Source: UBA9300 sp964577305 (lineage in GTDB: Bacteria > Bacteroidota > Bacteroidia > Bacteroidales > VadinHA17). Taken from it: a stretch of DNA of 64,000 bases. The notes beneath the pieces are model-generated. The model did no database searches. It was given only the letters and a program-made list of their open reading frames with translations, and was not told where the DNA came from. Of this stretch, positions 36,210 to 45,701 are shown one piece after another (the first letter of the stretch is position 1; every line of letters starts with the position of its first letter). The stretch is from the NCBI GenBank assembly GCA_964577305.1, contig CAZNYS010000003.1, positions 1 to 64,000 of the forward strand. Reading direction: 5' to 3'. Made by a program: the position numbers and the translations under genes.

Positions 36210-38582
36210 ATGAAGGTAAGAATTCTTTTACTGATTTTTATTACAATATTGCCTTCCTGCAGGCAGACATCAATATTTAATCCAGTTGATTATGTCGATC
36301 CTCAAATTGGGTCGGTTCATGGTCGCTGGTTTTTTTATACACCGGCAGCCAGGCCTTTCGGTATGGCCAAACTGGCCCCGCATACCAATGCATACGGAAG
36401 TATGGGGAGCTGGCTTCCATGTGGGTATGACGACAGGCATGAATCAATTGAGGGATTTGGTCACTTCCACGAATTCCAGGTAGGCGGTCTGGTCTTTATG
36501 CCTTTTCATGGCGAAATAAAAACCGTTCCGGGCACACTTGAGGATCCTGACTCGGGTTATAGATCACGTTTTTCAAAGGACACTGAAATTTCAATGCCCG
36601 GTTACTATTCAGTTGAACTTGATGATTACGATATTAAAGCTGAAATTACCTCAACTGAAAGAGTGGGTTTCCATAGGTATACTTACCCGCAATCTGATGA
36701 ATCAGGTCTTATTATTGATATAGGACATAAGCAGGGTGAAAGCAGCGATGTAACCGAAGCATATATTGCGAAAACATCAGCTAATGAACTTGAAGGGTAT
36801 ATAATAACATACCCGGAGTATATAAAATTCTGTGATCCCGGAAAAAGGGTGAAAATGTACTTTTATATAAAACTGCATAGGGAGCCTGATTACTGGGGTA
36901 CATTCACTGATGATTCAATAAGCAGGGATGCGGATGTAACAAAAGGAGTCTCAAACGGGATGTATCTAAGGTTTAAAACTAAAGAGGATGAACAAATTGA
37001 AATAAGGACAGGTCTGTCATATACTTCGATTGAAAATGCCCGTCTTAACTTCGAAACAGAGGCTGCGGATAGTGGTTTTGATAAGGTTAGGGATGATTCA
37101 ATGGAAGCCTGGAAGAAAAAGTTATCAGTTATTACTGTTGAAGGAGGGAAAGAGGATGACATGATAAAGTTTTATACCGGGCTTTATCATGCATTGCTTG
37201 GCAGGGGACTGGCAAGTGACGTAAATGGCCAGTATCCCCGTAATGATGGAGGAATAGGTCAGATACCTCTTGATGAAAACGGAAAACCGGAATACAATCA
37301 TTATAATACTGATGGTATATGGGGTGGATTCTGGAACCTGGGTCAGCTCTGGGCTCTGGCTTATCCGGATTATCTCAGCGAATACATGCAGTCGAACCTG
37401 GATTTCAGTGATGAAACCGGCTGGTTGCATGACGGTGTTGCAGCAGGGGCCTATTCAAATGGTGTACAGACTAATTATAATGGTTTAATGCTGGCAGCTA
37501 CCTATAATTGCGGGATAAGGGATTTTAATATCGAGAAAGCATATGCTGCTGCATATAAGAATGAAACAGGCTATGCCGGCAGGGATTTTGGGTCAGGCAA
37601 ATATGACCTGCACTATTTCGTTAATAATGGTTATATCCATTCGTATGATACAACCCTGTCAAATGGCTGGGTCTTTAATTTCGGGGCATCCCATACCCTG
37701 GAATTCTGTTTCAGTTCCTTTGCTGTGGCTGAGTATGCAAAGGCATTGGGAAGGACTAATGACTATGAAAAACTAATGAGGCAGGCAAATGCCTATAAAC
37801 TGATATTTGATCCCGAAACAAAATTTATGAGACCAAGGAATGAAGATGGGTCATTTATAGATAATTTCGATCCTATGGAACCGTGGAGAGGCTTCCAGGA
37901 AGGTAATGCATTCCAGTATACATGGTATGTTCCACACGACCCGGCTGGAATAATAGAACTTGTTGGTCTTGACCTTTTCAATGAACGCCTTGAGACAATG
38001 TTTACCGAGGCCCGCAAAAGCGTATTTGGCGGAGGAGAAGAAATAGACAGCTTTTCAGGCCTTGAAAAGCTGTATAATCATGGTAACCAGCCATGCCTGA
38101 ATAATGCCTGGCTGTTTAATTACTCGGGTAAACCCTGGCTTACACAAAAATGGGTCAGAAATATATGCAATGAATTTTATGGAACTGAACCCCTGCATGG
38201 CTATGGCTACGGACAGGATGAAGACCAGGGACAGCTGGGAGCCTGGTTTGTTATGGCAGGCATAGGATTATTTGATGTATCAGGACATGCTTTCAGTGAT
38301 CCTGTTTACCAGCTGGGAAGTCCGCTCTTTGATAAGATAACTATTAAACTCGACCAGGAGTACTACCCTGGTAATGAGCTGGTAATAAGGACAATAAATA
38401 ATAACCCTGAGAGTATTTATATAAGAAATATTGAATTTAATAAAGAAAATATTGATAAGTTCTGGATCAGCAGGAATAAAATTATAAACGGAGGTGAACT
38501 ACTTATAAAATTGGGAGATGAACCTGCTATTGATGACAGGCGTTTAAAATTACCCCCTTCAATGAGCAATAAAACACGTTAA
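36210..38582 (+). CDS. GH92-family alpha-mannosidase (lipoprotein)
   Basis: This 790-residue calcium-dependent exo-alpha-mannosidase has a lipoprotein signal (LLLIFITILPSC). PVDYVDPQIGSVHGRWFFYTPAARPFGMAKLAPHT begins the family's N-terminal beta-sandwich. YGYGQDEDQGQLGAWFVMAGIGLFDVSG is the conserved catalytic part of the (alpha/alpha)6 barrel. I use ATG 36210; an in-frame TTG six bases upstream is less likely. Linkage specificity cannot be read from sequence. It is divergent from the GH18 gene. Confidence 0.94.
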   Translation: MKVRILLLIFITILPSCRQTSIFNPVDYVDPQIGSVHGRWFFYTPAARPFGMAKLAPHTNAYGSMGSWLPCGYDDRHESIEGFGHFHEFQVGGLVFMPFHGEIKTVPGTLEDPDSGYRSRFSKDTEISMPGYYSVELDDYDIKAEITSTERVGFHRYTYPQSDESGLIIDIGHKQGESSDVTEAYIAKTSANELEGYIITYPEYIKFCDPGKRVKMYFYIKLHREPDYWGTFTDDSISRDADVTKGVSNGMYLRFKTKEDEQIEIRTGLSYTSIENARLNFETEAADSGFDKVRDDSMEAWKKKLSVITVEGGKEDDMIKFYTGLYHALLGRGLASDVNGQYPRNDGGIGQIPLDENGKPEYNHYNTDGIWGGFWNLGQLWALAYPDYLSEYMQSNLDFSDETGWLHDGVAAGAYSNGVQTNYNGLMLAATYNCGIRDFNIEKAYAAAYKNETGYAGRDFGSGKYDLHYFVNNGYIHSYDTTLSNGWVFNFGASHTLEFCFSSFAVAEYAKALGRTNDYEKLMRQANAYKLIFDPETKFMRPRNEDGSFIDNFDPMEPWRGFQEGNAFQYTWYVPHDPAGIIELVGLDLFNERLETMFTEARKSVFGGGEEIDSFSGLEKLYNHGNQPCLNNAWLFNYSGKPWLTQKWVRNICNEFYGTEPLHGYGYGQDEDQGQLGAWFVMAGIGLFDVSGHAFSDPVYQLGSPLFDKITIKLDQEYYPGNELVIRTINNNPESIYIRNIEFNKENIDKFWISRNKIINGGELLIKLGDEPAIDDRRLKLPPSMSNKTR

Positions 38583-38597
38583 AGAATATAAAAAAAG

Positions 38598-38611
38598 TTG
38601 ACTTATATCAA
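38598..38611. promoter_or_regulatory. FNR-type box ahead of the cytochrome operon
   Basis: TTGAC-TTAT-ATCAA differs by one base from the FNR consensus TTGAT-N4-ATCAA. It lies about 105-145 bp before the first cytochrome gene and resembles the perfect box next to the Crp/Fnr gene at 47012. Confidence 0.5.
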
Positions 38612-38715
38612 TTATAAACGCCATAAAGATCAGTTCTAACTATGTAAATGTATTTGTTGATCTGCCTATGCACTCATATTTAGATACGATATATTTACCA
38701 ATTATTAATACTTGA

Positions 38716-39144
38716 ATGAATTTTACTATAATCAAAAAAAATATGAATGAGAAGAGAATAAAGGCTGTAATTAATATTGCATTCACTTTTATAATTATAG
38801 CCATGGTCGGGTTAACAGCATGTGAGAAATACAGCTATGATCCGCCTGTTTATGTACCACCTGACACTACCCAACCTTATGAAACAGTTTATTACAGCAC
38901 AGATATAGCCCCTCTTTTCCCGGCCTATAACTGTACAGGTTGTCACGGTGGAGGTATAAATCCTGACCTGAGGGTATCAGAATCATATGAGGCACTGACA
39001 GAGGGAGGTTATATCAATATGAATAGTCCGCAGGAAAGTATTGTAATACAGAAGATCGATGACCCGGGACATGGAGGTACATGGAAAACAAAGGACCTAT
39101 GGCTTTTACTGGACTGGATATACCAGGGAGCAGGTGATAACTAA
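38716..39144 (+). CDS. Monohaem cytochrome c lipoprotein
   Basis: A hydrophobic N terminus ends in a lipobox (VGLTAC). The mature part has a proline-rich linker (YVPPDTTQPYE) and one haem motif, CTGCHGGG. KDLWLLLDWIYQGAGDN at the C terminus resembles small cytochrome domains found in Planctomycetes and Bacteroidota. A second start at ATG 38743 (MNEKRIKAV) gives a more usual signal peptide. It heads the cytochrome operon and would sit on a membrane facing the periplasm or the surface. Confidence 0.82.
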   Translation: MNFTIIKKNMNEKRIKAVINIAFTFIIIAMVGLTACEKYSYDPPVYVPPDTTQPYETVYYSTDIAPLFPAYNCTGCHGGGINPDLRVSESYEALTEGGYINMNSPQESIVIQKIDDPGHGGTWKTKDLWLLLDWIYQGAGDN

Positions 39145-39172
39145 AAAACTATAACTAAATAAACCGACAACG

Positions 39173-40039
39173 ATGAAAAAGATATTCTCATTACTATTAA
39201 TTACTCTGCTTGCAATTCCTGTATTTTCCCAGGAGGAAGAAGAGGATTATCCTGTAAGGTTTACCTTCGAAACGAGCATCCTGGCAGATAACCAAACCGT
39301 TATGACCCCTTACAAGGGGATGATCGAATTTGAGATCCATCACCGGTTTGGACTCGTGACGGGTGGGCATCAATCACTTTTTGGTATTTACTCTCCTTCA
39401 AATATAAGGCTTGGTCTTAATTACGGCATTACCGACAGGATTATGGTTGGGGCAGGGGCCACCAAGGATTTAAGCTTCTGGGATATACAGGGCAAATATG
39501 CAATTCTGCAGCAAACCGAATCAGGTCGTATGCCCGTTTCACTTACTTATTATGGAAATATCGCGGTTGAAGCGAGGGCTGATGAAAACTTTGGTCCACC
39601 TGAAAATTTCAAGTCATTCCATAAACTTTCATATTTCCACCAGCTAATTGTAGCCAGGAAATTCTCTGAGGCAATATCATTGCAGTTAGCCCCAACTTTT
39701 ATATGGTTCAATGCTGTGGAGACCGGTTACAATAATGCTAATTTTGGTCTGCATGCAGGCGGTAAATTCACCTTCGTGCCCTCTCATTCAATAATTTTTG
39801 AATATGATTACCTTTTTACACCTCCTGATACGGATCCTGACGGTGACGGAACCGATAACTTTGACAGGACCCTGCCACAGATTGTTATAGGATGGGAAAA
39901 GGGAACACCTACACACGCATTCCAGCTTTTCTTTGCAAATTATAAAGGTATTATCGGACAAAGAAATTTTGTATATAATAAAAATGATTACTGGGATGGG
40001 GAATTCCTTATTGGTATGAATATAACAGTGAGATTCTAA
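39173..40039 (+). CDS. Outer-membrane beta-barrel protein (DUF5777-like)
   Basis: The signal peptide ends at IPVFSQEE. The rest is a chain of alternating strands (YPVRFTFETSILADNQTV, EFEIHHRFGLVTGG, IRLGLNYGITDRIMVGAGA) ending in the aromatic MNITVRF, typical of an outer-membrane barrel of about 12-14 strands. I believe it matches DUF5777, unverified. Lying between two cytochrome genes, it might help electrons cross the outer membrane, but that is only a guess from position. Confidence 0.75.
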   Translation: MKKIFSLLLITLLAIPVFSQEEEEDYPVRFTFETSILADNQTVMTPYKGMIEFEIHHRFGLVTGGHQSLFGIYSPSNIRLGLNYGITDRIMVGAGATKDLSFWDIQGKYAILQQTESGRMPVSLTYYGNIAVEARADENFGPPENFKSFHKLSYFHQLIVARKFSEAISLQLAPTFIWFNAVETGYNNANFGLHAGGKFTFVPSHSIIFEYDYLFTPPDTDPDGDGTDNFDRTLPQIVIGWEKGTPTHAFQLFFANYKGIIGQRNFVYNKNDYWDGEFLIGMNITVRF

Positions 40040-40052
40040 AAACTGATATTAT

Positions 40053-41036
40053 ATGAAAATTGTTTTAGCCTTTATTACAACACTTCTTTCAGTTATTCTT
40101 CTTACAGAAAATAATGGCCCGGTACTGCAGGATCCTGAAGAGGATTTTCAGATACAGAAGGGCATTGAAAATAATCTGTTCGCTGAGGATAATGAGAAAT
40201 GCCTGGTATGTCATGGGGAACCTTATTTTGAGCTGACTGATACCATTCAGGGTATTACGCAGAATCGACTTATGTGTGAGGACTACCATATCGACAGGGA
40301 CGAATATTATCATTCAAACCACTGGAGCTTTGCATGTACAGACTGTCACTCATATGACCTGGAGATTTTCCCCCATCCAACATCTGCCAGGCTGGAAGAA
40401 CCTTATCATTGCAATGACTGCCATGGCTATGATGAGCAGTATGCCCAGTATCAATTCGAGGAAATACAGGAAGAATATCTTGAAAGCACTCACGCTGAAA
40501 TAGATGGATTCTCCTGCTGGAAATGCCATGATCCCCACAGCTACGAAATCAATATCAGAAATTCGACAAAGCTCGAAGAAACAATATTATATGATAATAA
40601 TATCTGCCTTGAGTGTCATGCCAATTATGATAATTTTCAGTTGCTCACCAATAGAGAGGAGATTGTAATTGTTGAAAGTCACAACTGGCTGCCAAACGAA
40701 TCAGCACATTTTACTAGTGTAAGATGTATAGAATGTCACACTGAGATAAATGACAGCATACTTGTTGCACATAAGCTGTTACCCAAAGATAAAGCAGTTA
40801 AAAGATGTACAGAATGTCATACATCAGATTCCCGATTACTGGCCACTCTGTACAAATTCCAGAGCAGGGAATTCAGGGCCAATGTTGGATTTGTGAATGG
40901 TGTTATTTTCAACCAGTCTTATGTTATAGGAGCTAACAGGAACATTATACTGAATATTTTCAGCTTTATTATTTTCGGAGGAGTTATCCTCATTATAGTA
41001 GTACATACATTTTTTAGAATAATCAGGAGGAATTAA
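40053..41036 (+). CDS. Seven-haem cytochrome c with C-terminal membrane anchor
   Basis: The N-terminal signal peptide is followed by seven CxxCH motifs, starting at C50, C95, C120, C155, C185, C225 and C252. An eighth site reads CEDYH (C75-H79), with Tyr where the second Cys should be. A single hydrophobic helix near residues 297-318 anchors the protein by its C terminus. It is 3 bp from the cytochrome b gene. It is likely the periplasmic electron acceptor of the NrfD-type quinol complex, similar in logic to Hmc or Qrc complexes. Confidence 0.9.
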   Translation: MKIVLAFITTLLSVILLTENNGPVLQDPEEDFQIQKGIENNLFAEDNEKCLVCHGEPYFELTDTIQGITQNRLMCEDYHIDRDEYYHSNHWSFACTDCHSYDLEIFPHPTSARLEEPYHCNDCHGYDEQYAQYQFEEIQEEYLESTHAEIDGFSCWKCHDPHSYEINIRNSTKLEETILYDNNICLECHANYDNFQLLTNREEIVIVESHNWLPNESAHFTSVRCIECHTEINDSILVAHKLLPKDKAVKRCTECHTSDSRLLATLYKFQSREFRANVGFVNGVIFNQSYVIGANRNIILNIFSFIIFGGVILIIVVHTFFRIIRRN

Positions 41037-41039
41037 TAA

Positions 41040-41666
41040 ATGGCAAGACGATTATATTTATACCCGGTTTGGATCAGACTATGGCATTTACTGAATGCTT
41101 TATTATTTCTTATTTTAATATTCACGGGGATCAGCATGCAGTTTGCAGGGTCTGAGAGGTCCTTTTCCCTTATTCGGTTCGACCAGGCCGTAGTATGGCA
41201 TAATACTTCGGCTATAATACTCACCTTCAGCTATGTTGTTTTTATACTGGGCAATATATTTACTACAAACAGCAGGCATTACAGGATTAAAAAAGATAAT
41301 TTCTGGTCTGACCTGTTTACCCAGCTTAAGTTTTATGCATTTGGTATGTTCAAGAAAGAGAAACATCCATTCCCCGTAACATATGAACAGAAATTCAATC
41401 CACTGCAGAAAATATCTTATGTTCTGGCAATGTATGTTGGTATGCCCGTAATCATAATTACTGGTTTTGGATTGTTATTCCCTGAAATACTGGTGCAGCA
41501 ATTTTTTGGAGTTAGTGGATTACTGATAACTGATATATTGCATATAACCATTGGTTTCATCCTTTCAGTTTTCATGGCGATACATATCTATACCTGCACA
41601 CTGGGTGATAAGCCAACCACATTGTTCAAAAGTATGATCAGCGGGTATCATGAAGAGCATGAGTAG
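41040..41666 (+). CDS. Cytochrome b (FdnI/HyaC-like) membrane subunit
   Basis: This 208-residue protein has four membrane helices with histidines placed to bind b-type haems: WIRLWHLLNALLFLILIFTG in helix 1, AVVWHNTSAIILTFSYVVF in helix 2, and DILHITIGFILSVFMAIHIYTC in helix 4. This is the cytochrome b561/FdnI fold that exchanges electrons with quinone. It sits between the seven-haem cytochrome and the Fe-S protein genes. Confidence 0.9.
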   Translation: MARRLYLYPVWIRLWHLLNALLFLILIFTGISMQFAGSERSFSLIRFDQAVVWHNTSAIILTFSYVVFILGNIFTTNSRHYRIKKDNFWSDLFTQLKFYAFGMFKKEKHPFPVTYEQKFNPLQKISYVLAMYVGMPVIIITGFGLLFPEILVQQFFGVSGLLITDILHITIGFILSVFMAIHIYTCTLGDKPTTLFKSMISGYHEEHE

Positions 41667-41683
41667 TACTTAACAGATAATTT

Positions 41684-42643
41684 ATGGTTAATGATAAGTC
41701 AGATAAATCCAGGCGGAAGTTCCTGAAGAATATCGGAACAGGCCTGGGTGCAATATCCATTGGCGGAGCCAGCGCTATTGCCGGTAATAAGATTATCGGT
41801 TCATCAGGTGAAAAGGTAAGGGTTCTTACGGCTGAAGGTAAGGTCGTCGAAGTGGATAAAGATGCTCTGAAGGAGTTAAAAAGAGAAACTAACGAGAGAA
41901 GGGAAACTGCCCGGGAGGGAATTCCAAACAGGAAGTTTATTATGGTTATCGACCTTGCAAAATGCGCCAATGCACGTAAATGTGTAGAAGCATGCCAGGA
42001 AGGACATATGTTACCTAAAGACCACGAGTGGATAAAACTTTATTCAATCCAGGACGCTGAACATACAGCACCATACTGGCTGCCCCGACCATGTTTTCAT
42101 TGTGATAACCCTCTATGCGTTAGCGTGTGCCCGGTTGGAGCTACATATAAAAGAGATGATGGAATTGTACTTGTTGACAGTAAACGCTGCATAGGATGTA
42201 AATTTTGTATGACAGGTTGCCCTTATTCAGCGAGGTCGTTTCACTGGAAAGATCCTGAAGCTGAAGTGCCTGAAGATCATGTATATGACCCTGAACTGAA
42301 TATACCACCGGTAGAAGGCACCGTTGGCAAATGCGTATTCTGCGCTGATAAACTGAGGAATAATGAGTTACCACGATGTGTGCAGGCCTGCCCCATGGGG
42401 GCACTCTACTTCGGTGACCTTGTGGAGGATGCTATTACTAATGGTGCTGAGACACTTCGGTTTTCAGAGACAATGGAACAAAAACACGGGTACCGCTACC
42501 TGGAGGAACTGGGTACACATCCAAGCGTATACTACCTGCCTCCTGTTAACCGCTTATTTGACTATGACAGTGGTATGGAAGGCCTGAGTGAACAGGACAG
42601 GAAAAGATATAAGGATACAGGTCCAAGAGATGCAAAAAAATAA
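41684..42643 (+). CDS. Tat-exported four-cluster ferredoxin subunit (HybA/HmcB-like)
   Basis: The N terminus SRRKFLKNIGTGLGA is a Tat signal, so the protein acts on the periplasmic side. Four cysteine groups can hold four [4Fe-4S] clusters: CANARKCVEACQEG, CFHCDNPLCVSVCPVG, CIGCKFCMTGCPYS, and CVFCADKLRNNELPRCVQACP. At 319 residues it fits the electron-wire subunit that pairs with NrfD-like proteins, whose gene starts 12 bp downstream. Confidence 0.93.
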   Translation: MVNDKSDKSRRKFLKNIGTGLGAISIGGASAIAGNKIIGSSGEKVRVLTAEGKVVEVDKDALKELKRETNERRETAREGIPNRKFIMVIDLAKCANARKCVEACQEGHMLPKDHEWIKLYSIQDAEHTAPYWLPRPCFHCDNPLCVSVCPVGATYKRDDGIVLVDSKRCIGCKFCMTGCPYSARSFHWKDPEAEVPEDHVYDPELNIPPVEGTVGKCVFCADKLRNNELPRCVQACPMGALYFGDLVEDAITNGAETLRFSETMEQKHGYRYLEELGTHPSVYYLPPVNRLFDYDSGMEGLSEQDRKRYKDTGPRDAKK

Positions 42644-42655
42644 TATGCCCTGATT

Positions 42656-43966
42656 ATGATAGAGATTAAGAATAAAAGTCTGGTTCATGACCTTACACCT
42701 GAAATTGTTTCTACCTCAAGGAAATGGTATTTTATTTTTGGGATTTTTGTAATAATTTGGGCCGTGGGGATCTATGCCCTGGTACAACAGATCGATAAGG
42801 GGCATATTGTAACGGGCATGCGCGATAATGTGGTCTGGGGGATCTATATTGTTAACTTCATTTTTTTTATGGGGCTAAGCTACGCCGGTGCGCTTATATC
42901 CGGAGTGCTTCACCTTTTCAAATCGAATTGGAGGGCACCGGTTATACGTTTTGCAGAGCTTATTACAGTTATATCCTTATGTATTGGTCCTTTCTTCATA
43001 TTCTTCTGTATAGGAAGGCTCGACAGGTTGCCTTTCCTTTTCGCATTCCCACGGATACAATCGCCTATTACCTGGGACGTGATCGCAATTATAACTGACC
43101 TTTTCGGCTGTTTTATTTTTCTTTACCTGTCGCTTATTGAAGATTTTGCAATACTCCGTGATACTACTGATATCACTATCAAACCCTGGAAGAAGAAATT
43201 GTATCGTATACTTGCATTAGGATACCTGGGAACAGAAAAACAATATAAGATTCTGTCACAAGCTAAAAATATCATGGCAGCAATGATAATAGCCATTGCT
43301 ATTATTGTGTATTCTGTACTGGCCTGGATTTTCGGTGTTACTCTGCAACCAGGATGGCACAGCACAATTTTCGGGCCTTATTTTGTTATTGCGGCAGTAT
43401 TTTCAGGAACCGGCTTGCTTATAATTCTTATGCAACTGTTCAGGAAGATCTACAGGTTGGAAAAGTATATAACAAAAAAACATTTTATAAATGTAGGTGT
43501 ACTGCTTCTAATCATAGCCGCATTCTATGGATATTTTACCTTCAGTGATTACCTCACTAAATGGTATGGATCGGTTAAAATGGATAAAATATTGATCGAT
43601 AAACTGTTTGAAGACTATTACCTCATGTTTATTTTTGCCAATTATCTTGGCATACTTATACCTATAATAATTGTTGGTATACCAAGGTTCAGAACAATCA
43701 GGAATATTGTAATTGCAGCTGTAATTGCCCTGGTTGGATTATGGTTTAACCGTTATATTATTGTGGTACCAACATTGGAATCACCTTTTTTACCCATTCA
43801 GGACTTCCGAATGGACTTTGTCAAGTATTCACCAACATGGATTGAATGGGCATTAACCGCAGCAGGAGTTTCTATATTTGGTATCTTTATGATGTTAGTG
43901 TCAAAATTAGCGCCTCTGGTCTCAATTTCTGAAATGGAAGATTCAGAAGATAACAGGAAACCATAA
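42656..43966 (+). CDS. NrfD/HmcC-family quinol-interacting membrane subunit
   Basis: This 436-residue integral membrane protein has ten helices of the NrfD/PsrC type, which bind menaquinol and pass electrons to the Fe-S partner. WYFIFGIFVIIWAVGIYAL, VVWGIYIVNFIFFMGLSYAGALISG and FIFLYLSLIEDFAILRD are typical. With the upstream cytochrome b and Fe-S genes it makes a menaquinol:cytochrome c oxidoreductase. No molybdopterin catalytic subunit is encoded next to it. Confidence 0.92.
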   Translation: MIEIKNKSLVHDLTPEIVSTSRKWYFIFGIFVIIWAVGIYALVQQIDKGHIVTGMRDNVVWGIYIVNFIFFMGLSYAGALISGVLHLFKSNWRAPVIRFAELITVISLCIGPFFIFFCIGRLDRLPFLFAFPRIQSPITWDVIAIITDLFGCFIFLYLSLIEDFAILRDTTDITIKPWKKKLYRILALGYLGTEKQYKILSQAKNIMAAMIIAIAIIVYSVLAWIFGVTLQPGWHSTIFGPYFVIAAVFSGTGLLIILMQLFRKIYRLEKYITKKHFINVGVLLLIIAAFYGYFTFSDYLTKWYGSVKMDKILIDKLFEDYYLMFIFANYLGILIPIIIVGIPRFRTIRNIVIAAVIALVGLWFNRYIIVVPTLESPFLPIQDFRMDFVKYSPTWIEWALTAAGVSIFGIFMMLVSKLAPLVSISEMEDSEDNRKP

Positions 43967-43976
43967 AAACAAGTGT

Positions 43977-44855
43977 ATGAAAATAAAAAAATATAATAAA
44001 TTCCTGGTTTCCATTATACTGACGGTATTCTATTTATATCCCCTGACTGCGCAGGAAAAAGGGGAACCTGAAAAAATGAGCCCTTATATGGAGTTCAAGT
44101 ATCTGAAGAATACCGAGGAACAGCGTATACTTGATGCAAAAATATTTCTGGCCGGTGAATTGGGTATAATACCTGTTGAAGGACTTCCTGTCAGGTTCTA
44201 TACTAATATGGAGGAACCGGAATTACTGGGAGAAGCTGTAACTGATGCACATGGAATAGCCCGTCTGATTATTCCTGATGACCTTATATTGCCCGTTGAT
44301 GAGGATAATAACTGGTGGTTCTATGCCGAGTTTGAAGGGAATGAGCAATATGAAATGACAATGGAGGAGATAAGTCTGATGGATGTGAACCTGAGTATGA
44401 GCCTTGAGGAAACAGAAGATGGCAAAATGATTTATCTTGAAGCATATACAATGAAAAATGGGGAAAAAGTACCCGTAAGTGATGAGGATATTTTTATTTT
44501 TGTACCAAGGATGTTCAGCCTCTTACAGGTGGCGGAAGGATATTTTATTGACGGAGAAGCTGAAGTGGAATTTCCGGATAATGTACCTGGAGATGGAGCA
44601 GGTAATCTTACAGTAATAGCAAGGTTTAATGACCACTGGCAGTTCGCAAATGTTGAAAAAAGGATTGAAACAACATGGGGAGTACCTTCATCACATGATG
44701 TTGCAGAATCACACAGGGCCCTGTGGACACAGATAGCTCCGCGGTGGATGATAGTTACCCTTAGTATAATGCTGGTAGGTGTATGGGGACATTACCTGTA
44801 TGCAATCATAAGTATGATAAGGATAAAAAGAATCGAGAAAAAGAAGAATAAATAA
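43977..44855 (+). CDS. Periplasmic protein with Ig-like domains and C-terminal anchor
   Basis: The signal peptide ends near LTAQEKG. The middle shows beta-sandwich patterns like carboxypeptidase-regulatory domains (IPVEGLPVRFYTNMEEPELLGEAVTDAHGIARLIIP), without catalytic residues. A C-terminal helix (WMIVTLSIMLVGVWGHYLYAII) followed by basic residues anchors it in the inner membrane. It follows the NrfD gene by 10 bp and precedes a cytochrome gene, so it may be a structural part of the complex. I do not recognise a named family. Confidence 0.75.
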   Translation: MKIKKYNKFLVSIILTVFYLYPLTAQEKGEPEKMSPYMEFKYLKNTEEQRILDAKIFLAGELGIIPVEGLPVRFYTNMEEPELLGEAVTDAHGIARLIIPDDLILPVDEDNNWWFYAEFEGNEQYEMTMEEISLMDVNLSMSLEETEDGKMIYLEAYTMKNGEKVPVSDEDIFIFVPRMFSLLQVAEGYFIDGEAEVEFPDNVPGDGAGNLTVIARFNDHWQFANVEKRIETTWGVPSSHDVAESHRALWTQIAPRWMIVTLSIMLVGVWGHYLYAIISMIRIKRIEKKKNK

Positions 44856-44905
44856 ATTTTTGCATGATAATTGTACAACTGATAATGAATTAAAATTAAA
44901 TTGTT

Positions 44906-45325
44906 ATGAAAACACTGAGAATTATTACTATTAGTCTGTTTCTGGCAGGTTTGGGATTTGCATTAATCTCAATGATCCCTCAGCAGCAGAAAATGCCGGA
45001 GCCATGGGAAGTACCTGTGAAATATAAGAACATGGAAAATCCTGTTACCGCTGATGCAACAAGCCTGACTAAAGGTGAAGCAGCATATAAAAAATCCTGT
45101 GCAACCTGCCATGGTAAAGCAGGACTGGGTGATGGCGTAAAAGCAAGAGCACTTAAAACTTTTCCCGGTGACTTCTCCGGTGAGACATATCAGAGCCAGA
45201 CAGATGGTGAGCATTTCTATAAAACCAAGTTCGGGCGCGGAGAAATGCCTGCCTATGAGAATAAGATACCTGATACCGACATATGGCATATGGTAAATTA
45301 TATGCGAACCTTTAAGGCCGAATAG
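44906..45325 (+). CDS. Monohaem cytochrome c
   Basis: This 139-residue protein has a signal or anchor helix (ITISLFLAGLGFALISM) and a class I cytochrome c domain: haem site CATCHGKAGLGDG and, near the end, an axial Met in GRGEMPAYENKIPDTDIWHMVNYMRTF. It could carry electrons from the NrfD complex to a terminal acceptor. It is the last gene of the plus-strand operon. Confidence 0.92.
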   Translation: MKTLRIITISLFLAGLGFALISMIPQQQKMPEPWEVPVKYKNMENPVTADATSLTKGEAAYKKSCATCHGKAGLGDGVKARALKTFPGDFSGETYQSQTDGEHFYKTKFGRGEMPAYENKIPDTDIWHMVNYMRTFKAE

Positions 45326-45352
45326 GACACGAATTATCGCGAATTTTAATAT

Positions 45353-45460
45353 AGATGGTGTGGATCTCCAGATCCACACCATCTTGATAATAAGCTGGCG
45401 CGGATCTCCTGATCCGCGCCTTTGTATATATACTGGGGTGGATCTCCAGATCAATTCCCT
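45353..45460. repeat. Cluster of palindromes with a GGATCT-N2-AGATCC core
   Basis: A perfect 32-bp palindrome lies at 45353-45384 (arms AGATGGTGTGGATCT around CC). A second at 45397-45420 has arms GGCGCGGATC around TCCT. A third near 45437-45460 has the same GGATCTCCAGATC core with a decayed right arm. They resemble REP-type elements that fold as hairpins in RNA. They directly follow the cytochrome operon and may stabilise or end its transcript. Confidence 0.75.
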
Positions 45461-45467
45461 GTGGGAT

Positions 45468-45653
45468 GAGGCTGTCTTATAAGTCCTCTAACCACCCCCT
45501 CCTCGACCTTACGGTCGGGATACCCCTCCTTTCAAAAGGAGGGGAAATGGCTGAATTACAATACTATAACTTTCTCCTTCTCTTCAGAGGAGGAGTACCC
45601 TGACTGAACGAAGTGAGCGTCAGGGGGAGGTGGTGTACTTTTGAGACAGCCCC
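45468..45653. mobile_element. MITE-like element with terminal inverted repeats
   Basis: The ends GAGGCTGTCTTATAAGT and (reverse complement of the right end) GGGGCTGTCTCAAAAGT match at 13 of 17 positions. Inside are nested hairpins: CGACC-ttac-GGTCG, CCCCTCCTTT-ca-AAAGGAGGGG and CCCTGAC...GTCAGGG. No transposase is encoded, so it would be a non-autonomous element of about 186 bp. Direct target repeats are not obvious. Confidence 0.6.
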
Positions 45654-45671
45654 AACAATTTCCAACAAACC

Positions 45672-45701
45672 AAAAAAAAGGGGGCTCCCTCAAAGGGAGC
45701 C
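45672..45701 (-). terminator. Rho-independent terminator of the hexahaem lipoprotein gene
   Basis: On the minus strand GGCTCCCT-TTG-AGGGAGCC forms a perfect 8-bp stem followed by CCC and a run of T, 29 bp after the stop codon of the gene at 45731-46873. Confidence 0.88.
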
